Positions 1 to 5,896 of a stretch of DNA of 12,539 bases are shown here, piece by piece. Made by a program: the position numbers and the translations under genes. The notes beneath the pieces were generated by a model. It ran no database searches. It was not told where the DNA came from and saw only the letters and a list, made by a program, of their open reading frames with translations. The first letter of the stretch is position 1. Every line of letters begins with the position of its first letter. The stretch is from Actinomycetota bacterium (GTDB lineage: Bacteria; Actinomycetota; Actinomycetes; Mycobacteriales; Micromonosporaceae): positions 1-12,539 of the forward strand of contig VAXX01000495.1 in assembly GCA_005885115.1 (NCBI GenBank), given 5' to 3'.

Positions 1-176
1 TGCGCCGGTACGATGTCGCCGCGCTGGGACTCCGTCTCGGCGTTGTACCGCTTGACGAACTCCATGATGTTCACGCCGTGCTGGCCGAGCGCGGGACCGA
101 CCGGCGGCGCCGGGGTGGCCTGGCCCGCCGGCAACTGAAGCGTGAAGGTCTTGACGAGCTTCTTCTTCGGAGGCAT
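1..176 (-). CDS. rplK: Ribosomal protein L11, N-terminal part (cut by window edge)
   Basis: L11 is a protein of the large ribosomal subunit. It binds 23S rRNA at the GTPase-associated centre and takes part in factor binding and the stringent response (family knowledge). About 58 residues are visible, starting [20 protein letters not shown] and including the typical [17 protein letters not shown] segment of the N-terminal domain; the rest lies beyond the left edge. The ATG at 174-176 has an AGGAAG ribosome binding site about seven bases upstream. The gene lies 93 bases downstream of nusG, the usual bacterial order, with a hairpin between them, so it may be partly uncoupled from secE-nusG. Confidence 0.96.
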   Translation of the reverse strand, partial: MPPKKKLVKTFTLQLPAGQATPAPPVGPALGQHGVNIMEFVKRYNAETESQRGDIVPA

Positions 177-216
177 GGCAGTCTTCCTGGGCTTGGATGA
201 TGGATTTCGTAGCTCT

Positions 217-243
217 GGCCGCGTCGCACGGTTCGACGCGGCC
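217..243 (-). terminator. Hairpin between nusG and rplK, possible terminator or attenuator
   Basis: The arms at 217-226 and 234-243 are a perfect 10-bp inverted repeat (GGCCGCGTCG against CGACGCGGCC) around a 7-base loop. It sits 26 bases after the nusG stop and 40 bases before the rplK start. No U-run follows on the minus strand, so it is not a classic intrinsic terminator. It may act as a U-less actinobacterial terminator, a processing site, or a leader structure upstream of the ribosomal protein genes. The fold is seen; the role is inferred. Confidence 0.5.
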
Positions 244-269
244 GGACACTACAGGGTACCGCGACAGAT

Positions 270-986
270 TTAGATCTTCGCGACCTGGTTGAAGTTGAGC
301 TCGACCGGGGTCTCCCGGCCGAAGATCGACACGAGTACCTTCAGCTTCTGCTGGTCGGCGTTGATCTCGCTGATCGTGGCGGGCAGCGAGGCGAACGCCC
401 CGTCGGTCACCGTCACCGAGTCGCCGACCTCGAAATCGAGCACCTTGATCTCCGGCTTGGCCTTCGACTTCTCGGTGGCCACCGCCGGCGCCAGCCACTT
501 GATGACCTCGTCGAGGGACAGCGGGGCCGGCCGGTCGGCCCGGTCGGTGGCGCCGACGAAGCCGGTGACTCCGGGGGTGTTGCGCACGCAGGAGTACGAC
601 TCGGGCGTCAGGTCCATCCGGACCAGGATGTACCCGGGGAAGACCTTGTTCTGGACGTTGAGCCGCTTGCCGTTCTTGACCTCGACCTCCTCCCGGGTCG
701 GCACCTCGACCTGGAAGATGTAGTCCTCCATGTCGAGGCTGGTGATCCGGGTTTCCAGGTTGGTCTTGACCTTGTTCTCGTACCCGGCGTAGGAGTGGAC
801 CACGTACCAGTCCCCGGGCGCGAAGCGCAGCGACTGGCGCAGCGCCGCGACCGGGTCCTCGTCGGGGTCCGCGGTGGCGACAGCGGTGCTCGCCGGCGGC
901 GGAGCCTGGGTCGACCCCGGGTCCGTGGACTCGTCGACCTCGGTGACGTCGTCGGTGTTGCCGGCGATCTCGTCGTACTCAGGCAC
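270..986 (-). CDS. nusG: Transcription termination/antitermination factor NusG
   Basis: NusG binds RNA polymerase, affects pausing and Rho-dependent termination, and links transcription to translation (family knowledge). The 238-residue product has an acidic, low-complexity N-terminal extension (residues 1-58), typical of actinobacterial NusG and absent in the E. coli protein. The NGN domain covers about 59-165, starting [12 protein letters not shown] and including FPGYILVRM. The KOW domain covers about 182-238, with the motif [12 protein letters not shown], and the protein ends LNFNQVAKI. The start is GTG at 984-986, preceded by an AGGGAAGAG ribosome binding site. It lies 14 bases after the secE stop, so the two genes are almost certainly cotranscribed. 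Confidence 0.97.
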   Translation of the reverse strand: MPEYDEIAGNTDDVTEVDESTDPGSTQAPPPASTAVATADPDEDPVAALRQSLRFAPGDWYVVHSYAGYENKVKTNLETRITSLDMEDYIFQVEVPTREEVEVKNGKRLNVQNKVFPGYILVRMDLTPESYSCVRNTPGVTGFVGATDRADRPAPLSLDEVIKWLAPAVATEKSKAKPEIKVLDFEVGDSVTVTDGAFASLPATISEINADQQKLKVLVSIFGRETPVELNFNQVAKI

Positions 987-1000
987 TAGCTCTTCCCTAC

Positions 1001-1432
1001 TTACTTCTTGGTGCCGCCGAAGACGTGCAGCACTCCCCAGGCGAACGCGGCGTCCAGCGAGGCGACAACCGTCAGCATGATGGCGACGAAGACGATGACC
1101 ACCGACGCGTACGTCAGCAGCTCCTTGCGCGTCGGCCAGATCACCTTACGCAGCTCGGCGACGACCTCACGGAAGAACCGGAGGAGTCGGCCGAAGATTC
1201 CGATCCGCTCCTCGGAGCGTACCGCCTCGCTGTCGACCTTCGTCTTGGTCTTGGTGGCCGTGCCGCCGCGGCGCCCGCGGCTGACCGGCGCCTCGTCCTC
1301 GTCGTCAGCGTTCGCGTCGTCGGCCAGATCGTCCTGCGCCAGGGCGTCGTCGCTGTCCAGGGCCTCGTCGTCGACCAGGAGTTCGTCCTCGTCGACGGCG
1401 TCCTTGCCCCGCCGCCGCTTGCTCGTCGCCAC
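1001..1432 (-). CDS. secE: Preprotein translocase subunit SecE
   Basis: SecE is the essential small subunit of the SecYEG channel in the cytoplasmic membrane and clamps the two halves of SecY (family knowledge). The 143-residue product has a long, highly charged N-terminal extension of about 74 residues (basic start, then Asp/Glu-rich), as in other actinobacteria. The conserved amphipathic helix and hinge, [20 protein letters not shown], is at residues 86-105, and a single membrane helix follows at about 107-128. The start is GTG at 1430-1432 behind an AGAGGG-like ribosome binding site. The gene lies between tRNA-Trp and nusG, the standard actinobacterial order. Confidence 0.96.
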   Translation of the reverse strand: MATSKRRRGKDAVDEDELLVDDEALDSDDALAQDDLADDANADDEDEAPVSRGRRGGTATKTKTKVDSEAVRSEERIGIFGRLLRFFREVVAELRKVIWPTRKELLTYASVVIVFVAIMLTVVASLDAAFAWGVLHVFGGTKK

Positions 1433-1581
1433 TTCGCCCTCTTCCGTGTCGCGGGGTGGTTGTCACGCGCCGCCAGTCGCCGGCCACGCGCTGCCCCGCC
1501 GGCCGCGCGAGCACACCGACGCGACGGGGTAACGGGCCCGGCCGCCCCAGTGACCAGGTACGGGGTCGGCTACCGGATCCG

Positions 1582-1654
1582 CAGGGGCGACAGGACTCGA
1601 ACCTGCAACCTGCGGTTTTGGAGACCGCTGCGCTACCAATTGCGCCACACCCCT
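1582..1654 (-). tRNA. tRNA-Trp (anticodon CCA)
   Basis: The minus strand folds into a full cloverleaf of 73 bases. The acceptor stem is AGGGGTG against CGCCCCT (one G-T pair), the D arm contains GCGCAATTGGTAGCGC, the anticodon loop is CTCCAAA with anticodon CCA, and the T loop is GTTCGAGTC. The discriminator base is G, and CCA is not encoded (CGG follows). It begins only nine bases after the hadB stop and precedes secE, so it is probably cut out of a longer transcript. Its place upstream of secE-nusG is conserved in actinobacteria. Confidence 0.96.
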
Positions 1655-1663
1655 AAGCGGGAA

Positions 1664-2056
1664 TCAAACTCCCGGCACGGTCGGCCAGGGGGCGACCGCC
1701 ATTCCGAGCACCTTCTCCCCCGCGCAGGTGGCGGTCAGGACGAGCTCGGGGTACGGCTCGCCGTCGCGTACCGTCGCGGTGACCATGAGCTCGGTGCCCT
1801 CGTCGGTGTCCGGTACGGGGACCGGCCGGGTGAACCGGACGCGCAGGTCCACGATCGCGGCCGGGTCGCCGGTCCACTCCACGACGGCGCGCGCGACCAG
1901 GGCCATCGTGTACATCCCGTGCGCGATCACCCCGGGCAGTCCGACCCCGGTGGCGATCCGGTCGCTCCAGTGGATCGGGTTGAAGTCGCCGGACGCGCCG
2001 GCGTACCGGACCAGCTCGGCCCGGGTGATCCGGTACGTCCTGGGTGCCAGTTCCAT
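1664..2056 (-). CDS. hadB: MaoC-like (3R)-hydroxyacyl-ACP dehydratase, catalytic subunit HadB
   Basis: This is a hotdog-fold dehydratase of the hydratase 2/MaoC family. In actinobacteria it pairs with HadA to remove water from (3R)-hydroxyacyl-ACP in type II fatty-acid elongation (family knowledge). The signature YAGASGDFNPIH at residues 18-29 carries the catalytic Asp24 and His29. The 130-residue length fits one hotdog domain. ATG at 2054-2056 is chosen because GGGGAG stands about ten bases upstream; a GTG at 2063-2065 overlaps the hadA stop, but the same site would be too close. Translation is probably coupled to hadA, whose stop at 2062-2064 is five bases from this ATG. No hadC is seen. 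In mycobacteria this pair serves mycolate synthesis; here general fatty-acid synthesis is more likely (inference). Confidence 0.9.
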   Translation of the reverse strand: MELAPRTYRITRAELVRYAGASGDFNPIHWSDRIATGVGLPGVIAHGMYTMALVARAVVEWTGDPAAIVDLRVRFTRPVPVPDTDEGTELMVTATVRDGEPYPELVLTATCAGEKVLGMAVAPWPTVPGV

Positions 2057-2061
2057 GCCGG

Positions 2062-2502
2062 TCACTCTCCCCGTACCACAAGCTTGTTCCACGTGCTCAC
2101 GACCGGTTCGCCGTGCTCGTCCACCATGTCCGTACGGCTGGTCAGGAAGTCGTTGCCGGCGCGGCTGGTGATCTGCTCGATCGTGGTGGTACAGGTGATC
2201 CGGTCGCCGGCGTACATCGGGCGGGTGTACGCGAACCGCTGCTCGCCATGGACGACCCGGGAGAAGTCCAGACCCAGGCCGGGATCGGCGGCCATCGATT
2301 CCAGGCCGGCGCCGGCGAGCACGATCGGGAACGTCGGCGGGGCGATCACGTCGGGGTACCCCAGGGCCCGGGCCGCCTCGGGATCGAGGTACGCCGGGTG
2401 GGCCGCCCCGACGGCGAGCGCGAACTCCCGGATCTTCTCCCGCCCGACGAGGTACGGCAGCGCCGGTGGGTACGCGTGGCCGGCGTACGAAGGATCAAGC
2501 AT
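2062..2502 (-). CDS. hadA: HadA-type FAS1-like dehydratase domain protein
   Basis: The 146-residue protein is the partner subunit of the hydroxyacyl-ACP dehydratase, a MaoC N-terminal-like hotdog domain that supplies substrate binding while HadB supplies the catalytic Asp/His (family knowledge). Family features seen are the REKIREFALAVG helix (about residues 21-32), the segment HPAYLDPEAARALGYPDVIA (35-54) followed by PPTFPIVL, and the HGEQRFAYTRPMYAGD strand region. The hydratase 2 motif GDxNPxH is absent, as expected for HadA. The ATG at 2500-2502 has no good ribosome binding site, but a TAGGTT hexamer stands six bases upstream, so the transcript may be leaderless. It lies between rpmG and hadB, as in other actinobacteria. 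Confidence 0.88.
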   Translation of the reverse strand: MLDPSYAGHAYPPALPYLVGREKIREFALAVGAAHPAYLDPEAARALGYPDVIAPPTFPIVLAGAGLESMAADPGLGLDFSRVVHGEQRFAYTRPMYAGDRITCTTTIEQITSRAGNDFLTSRTDMVDEHGEPVVSTWNKLVVRGE

Positions 2503-2508
2503 GGCCCG

Positions 2509-2514
2509 AACCTA
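2509..2514 (-). promoter_or_regulatory. Possible -10 element of a leaderless hadA promoter
   Basis: On the minus strand TAGGTT fits the TANNNT pattern and ends six bases before the hadA ATG, so transcription would start at or next to the A of the start codon. This spacing, with no Shine-Dalgarno sequence, is the usual sign of leaderless genes in actinobacteria (established pattern). A weak -35 candidate, GGTGTC at 2532-2537, lies 17 bases upstream. No 5' end data are available. Confidence 0.42.
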
Positions 2515-2568
2515 CCCCAACGCGAAGCGGCGACACCGGAGCCGGTGCCGCCGCTGGCGAAGTCGGAG

Positions 2569-2736
2569 CTAGCGGGTCTCGCGGTGCAGCGTGTGCTTGC
2601 GCTCGCGCGGGCAGAACTTCTTCAGCTCCAGCCGGTCCGGGTCATTGCGCCGGTTCTTGCGCGTGATGTAGTTCCGCTCCTTGCACTCCGTACACGCCAG
2701 GGTGATCTTCGGACGGACGTCGGTCGCCTTGGCCAC
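2569..2736 (-). CDS. rpmG: Ribosomal protein L33
   Basis: L33 is a small protein of the large ribosomal subunit near the E site. The 55-residue product starts [20 protein letters not shown] and ends HRETR, the usual size and pattern. The first zinc pair, CTEC, is present at residues 17-20 of the reading used here. The second pair, normally CxxC, reads CPRE, so the fourth ligand is Glu instead of Cys. The start is GTG at 2734-2736, with GAGGAAGG about ten bases upstream. A promoter-like pair lies upstream at 2777-2806. The gene heads the rpmG-hadA-hadB block, as in mycobacteria and streptomycetes. Confidence 0.94.
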   Translation of the reverse strand: MAKATDVRPKITLACTECKERNYITRKNRRNDPDRLELKKFCPRERKHTLHRETR

Positions 2737-2776
2737 GGCGGGGTGCCTTCCTCACGGGGTTTACATTCGGCAGTCC

Positions 2777-2806
2777 AGCCTAGACGCACCCAGGCGGAAC
2801 ACGCAA
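2777..2806 (-). promoter_or_regulatory. Putative housekeeping-sigma promoter of rpmG
   Basis: On the minus strand TTGCGT (2801-2806) and TAGGCT (2777-2782) are separated by 18 bases, a good match to the actinobacterial main-sigma consensus. The -10 ends 40 bases before the rpmG start. The first two bases of the -35 box lie inside the T-run of the preceding tRNA terminator. Confidence 0.5.
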
Positions 2807-2827
2807 AACGAGCGCTGACAGCGCTCG
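2805..2827 (-). terminator. Intrinsic terminator of the tRNA-Thr/tRNA-Met unit
   Basis: A perfect 8-bp stem (CGAGCGCT at 2809-2816, AGCGCTCG at 2820-2827) with a 3-base loop is followed on the minus strand by TTTT (2808-2805). It lies 32 bases past the end of tRNA-Met and just upstream of the rpmG promoter. Stem plus T-run makes this a credible Rho-independent terminator. Confidence 0.75.
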
Positions 2828-2836
2828 GGTGGATCG

Positions 2837-2857
2837 CATCCGGAACGGTCCCGGATG
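2837..2857 (-). terminator. Hairpin directly behind tRNA-Met
   Basis: The arms CATCCGG (2837-2843) and CCGGATG (2851-2857) form a perfect 7-bp stem with a 7-base loop, starting two bases after the mature 3' end of tRNA-Met. No T-run follows. It may assist the stronger terminator 10 bases further on, or mark the trailer for 3' processing. Confidence 0.45.
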
Positions 2858-2859
2858 AG

Positions 2860-2932
2860 TAGCGGTGGCCGGACTTGAACCGGCGACACAGCGATTATGA
2901 GCCGCTTGCTCTGCCATCTGAGCTACACCGCC
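2860..2932 (-). tRNA. tRNA-Met, elongator type (anticodon CAT)
   Basis: The minus strand gives a 73-base cloverleaf. The acceptor stem is GGCGGTG against CACCGCT with a G-T first pair, the D arm is GCTCAGATGGCAGAGC, the anticodon loop is CTCATAA, and the T loop is GTTCAAGTC. The discriminator is A, and CCA is not encoded (CTC follows). The D arm and the G-T first pair fit an elongator; three G-C pairs above the anticodon loop, the initiator mark, are absent. It starts one base after the encoded CCA end of tRNA-Thr. Confidence 0.94.
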
Positions 2933-2933
2933 G

Positions 2934-3009
2934 TGGAGCCCCCTTACGGAATCGAACCGTAGACCTTCTCCTTACCATGGAGACGCTCTGCCGACTGAGC
3001 TAAGGGGGC
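2934..3009 (-). tRNA. tRNA-Thr (anticodon GGT)
   Basis: The minus strand folds into a cloverleaf with acceptor stem GCCCCCT against AGGGGGC, D arm GCTCAGTCGGCAGAGC, anticodon stem TCTCC/GGAGA around loop ATGGTAA (anticodon GGT), and T loop GTTCGATTC. The discriminator is T and CCA is encoded at 2934-2936, unlike the two other tRNAs here. It is the first gene of a two-tRNA transcript. A possible -10 box, TACTCT at 3042-3047, stands 32 bases upstream, but no convincing -35 box was seen. Confidence 0.95.
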
Positions 3010-3101
3010 CTGCGCTTCCCACCGGAAGACGCACCCGCGTAAGAGTACACAACCACCGTACCGATCGCGAAACCGGTATCGGGGCGATTCCCAGGCGCTG
3101 C

Positions 3102-3122
3102 GGGCGGCCGGGCCGGCCGCCC
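3102..3122 (-). terminator. GC-rich hairpin after the GGDEF/EAL gene
   Basis: A perfect 9-bp stem (GGGCGGCCG at 3102-3110, CGGCCGCCC at 3114-3122) with a 3-base loop begins five bases past the stop codon of the EAL segment. There is no T-run, so it would be a U-less terminator of the kind proposed for actinobacteria. The position supports a role in ending that transcript. Confidence 0.5.
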
Positions 3123-3127
3123 ACGCG

Positions 3128-5462
3128 TCACGGGACCGCGCGCAGCCGCCGTACCTCCCCGCCGACCGAGGTCGGCTCCGGCTCGGTCTGCGCGGCGAAC
3201 CACGCCTCCAGTCGGTCGTACGACAGCGGCCGGCTGAACAGGAAGCCCTGCCCGATGTCGCAGCCGATCTCCTCCAGCAGGCTCAGCGTCAGCTCGCTCT
3301 CCACGCCCTCGGCGACCACGGTCAGCCCGAAGTGCCGGGACAGGTCCACTACGGCCCGGACGATCGCCAGGTCACCGGGGTCGGTCGCCATGCCCTGGAC
3401 GAAGGCCCGGTCGATCTTGACCTCCTCCACCGGTAGCTTGCGCAGGTGGGACAGCGAGGAGTAGCCGGTGCCGAAGTCGTCCACGGCCAGGCGTACCCCC
3501 AGTTCGTGCAGCCGGCGCAGGGTGGGCAGCCTGGCGCGGGGGCACGCCGTACTCATCGAGCAGCGCGGACACCCGGGCCGGGAACCCGGGGTCCAGCAGG
3601 GTACGCGAGGACAGGTTCACCGCGACGTTCAGCGGCCGGCTGGCGTCGGCCCACTGGCGGCAGCGGCGCAGCCCCTCCCTGAGCACCGTCTCGGTCAGCC
3701 GGTTGAGCTGGCCGGTGTGCTCGGCGACCGCGACGAAGTCCTCCGGCGCGACCGAACCGTGCGCGCCGTGGTCCCACCGGGCCAGGCATTCGACCCCGAC
3801 GAGCTGCCGGCCGGAGAGCGTGACCTTGGGCTGGAAGACCACCTCGAGCTCGTCGTTCTCCAGCGCCCGGCGCAGGTCGCCGGCCAGGCCCAGGCGCCGC
3901 GCGGAGCGCGACTCCAGCCCCAGGTTGAAGATCTGCACGGCGGAGAAGACCGTCTTGGCCGCATGGGTGGCGACGTCCGCGCGTTGCAGCAGGGCCGCGG
4001 GGTCCGAGCCATGATCCGGGTGTACGGCGATCCCCACGGCGGTATCCACGTCCAGCGTCAGCGAACCGAACTCCATCGGGTCCTGGAGCGCCTGGCGCAG
4101 CTCCCCGGCAAGCTCCGCGGCCTCGTCCAGCCCGACCATCCGCAGCGTCATCGCGAACTCGTCGCCACCGACCCGGGCGATGAGCGCTGCGGGCGGCGCG
4201 AGGCTACGCAGGCGTCGGGCCACCTCGGCGAGCAGCTTGTCGCCGGCGGCGTGCCCGAGCGACTCGTTGACGTCCCGCAGCCGCAGGCCGGTGAGCGAGT
4301 CGTGGTGCGCGTCGAAGCGCAGCCGGTCGACCAGCCGCGAGTTCTCCACCGCGACGGCGGTATGCGCGGCCACCGTCTCCACGAGCCGGATGTCATCAGC
4401 TCCGAACGTGGCCCGGTCGTGCAGCCGGTTGGTGACCTCCAGGCAGCCGATGACAGCCGAGCCGGACCGCATCGGTACCACGATGGCGTCCTTGATCCCG
4501 GCCTCGTGCAGGATCGCGCGCGACTCGTCGTCGCCCAACCGGGGACCGGCGGCCACGCTGGCCGCCGTCTCCACCGCCCGGGCCCGCAGCGCCTCCGGGG
4601 TGGCCGACAGGTCGATCAGGCCGGTGTCGTCGACCCGGGCGGACAGCAGCGTCTCCGGGTACCGGGCCTGGGCGGGCAGCCAGAGCGTGGCGCACTCGGC
4701 CTGGAGAAGCTCCCGGACCCGCCCGAGGAGGACGTCGGCGAGCGTCCCGTCGTTGCGGGTCTCGGCGATCACCCGGGTCAGGTCGTAGATCTCGGTCAGC
4801 GACTTGTGCTGGCGGAGGAACTGGGCGTACGCGCGATAGACCACCACGAGCGCGGCGGCGACCACGACGATCAGCAGCGCCGCCCACGGGCTGCGCTCGA
4901 CCGCGAGCAGGATCACCAGGCCGACGGTCGTGGTGATCATGCCGACGACCAGGCTCGGCGTGCCGGTACGCAGCACCCGGCGGACCGACATGCCACCTTG
5001 GATCAGGGCGATCACGCCGATCACGGCGGCCACGGTGGACAGCACGTTGGCGCCGACCGCCGCGAAGACCACCAGCCAGGTCGACGGCGCGGTGTCGTGC
5101 AGCGGGCGGAAGGAGTACGCGATCAGCAGCGCGGCCGCGTTGCCGGCGACGATGTTGGCGAGGTTGAAGGCGAACTTGACCGGGATGATCCGGTTACGGG
5201 TCTGTACCAGCGCCAGTACCAGCGGGATCTCGCCGAGCGTGATGCGCAGCGCGTGCCGGCGGACCTCCAGGTTGATCTCCGTCGCCTCGACGATGAGGAA
5301 CAGCCCGAGGAACAGCAGCGTGACCGGCAGCGGCGAGAAGATCGGCCGATGGTTGTGGTTGGCGACGACCGGTACGACGAGAATGACCGCCAGCGCCGCC
5401 AGCGGTGCCGTGATGAGCCAGGCGACGTTTTCCGGACGTCGAACCGTCTGCGGGCGGAACAC
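3128..5462 (-). pseudogene. Membrane GGDEF/EAL protein (cyclic-di-GMP turnover), apparently broken by deletions
   Basis: An intact relative would be a membrane protein that makes (GGDEF) and/or degrades (EAL) cyclic-di-GMP. Reading from GTG 5460-5462, an in-frame TAG blocks any earlier start. Several membrane helices cover residues 1-215, a GAF-like sensor about 221-390, GGDEF starts at SLTGL (motif GGDEF near 430), and the EAL domain has ECL in place of EAL near 555 and VNLS near 615. Frame is lost at about 3540 (residue 639); another frame continues from about 3540 to 3128 with DDFGTG, VKID, AEGVE and GQGFLF. The segment that should carry LEITES between GVPP and LPTLRRL is absent, with a net loss of 3n+2 bases. 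GGDEF also lacks some 33 residues between LTGL and RDVNES, including the metal-binding Asp of DxDxFK. A third in-frame gap is suspected near 5210. Pseudogene, or lost bases in the assembly. The unbroken parts show no stray stops. Confidence 0.8.
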
Positions 5463-5487
5463 CTGCGCTACCGGCCGGGAGGCCGAC

Positions 5488-5676
5488 TCATCCCCAGGTG
5501 GTTTCGTCGGCGACCATCTCGCCCGGCAGATGCTGGGCGGGGATCACCTTGCCGTAGACGGTGGGCGGTGTGGTCGTCGCCTGGGCGACTCCACCGGCGA
5601 GGACTGCGAGGCCAGCACCCAGCGACACGGCCGCGACGACCCGCAACGCATAGCGGCGCAGTCTGCCTCGGTTCAT
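5488..5676 (-). CDS. Small exported peptide of unknown function
   Basis: The 62-residue product has a clear Sec signal peptide: basic start MNRGRLRRY, hydrophobic core to about residue 30, and cleavage site AQA at residues 31-33. This would leave a mature peptide of about 29 residues (TTTPPTVYGKV onward) without cysteines. ATG at 5674-5676 is preceded by an excellent AGGAGCT ribosome binding site about six bases away, the strongest argument that it is real. It ends 25 bases before the start of the GGDEF/EAL gene on the same strand, so the two are probably cotranscribed. I do not recognise a family; a secreted signal or envelope peptide linked to the sensor is possible but unproven. Confidence 0.72.
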   Translation of the reverse strand: MNRGRLRRYALRVVAAVSLGAGLAVLAGGVAQATTTPPTVYGKVIPAQHLPGEMVADETTWG

Positions 5677-5896
5677 GGGAAGCTCCTGTGTAGCGTAGGC
5701 GGCCCTTAGTAATCGCGGGGTTAGAGATGATGGTGCCACAACCAGGGTGCCCAGCAAAACAGGAACGGACATCGTGGGCCGCGTGGCCGCCATTTGCCAA
5801 CCGGAAGTGAGTGGACTCTTTCCATCACACCGCGCCATTCCCGGCTAGAGGTCCAGAATTACATCGTACGAACGGTTAGTGGGAGGGGGCCGAACG

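Noticed and set aside
1653..2081. Alternative minus-strand frame over hadB
   Set aside because: It is Arg/Gly-rich without motifs; the other frame carries the hydratase 2 signature and a good start.
3128..3556. A separate short EAL protein starting at ATG 3556
   Set aside because: It has no ribosome binding site, begins inside the upstream gene and carries only the second half of an EAL domain; it is the downstream part of the broken gene.
3468..5693. Very long plus-strand open frame (over 700 codons) opposite the GGDEF/EAL gene
   Set aside because: It is rich in Arg, Gly, Asp and Gln without any domain, and mirrors the codons of the minus-strand gene. Long antisense frames are normal at this GC content.
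5879..5896. Earlier GTG start for the ANTAR gene
   Set aside because: It lies ahead of the GGGAGGGGG ribosome binding site, which is well placed for the GTG at 5897.
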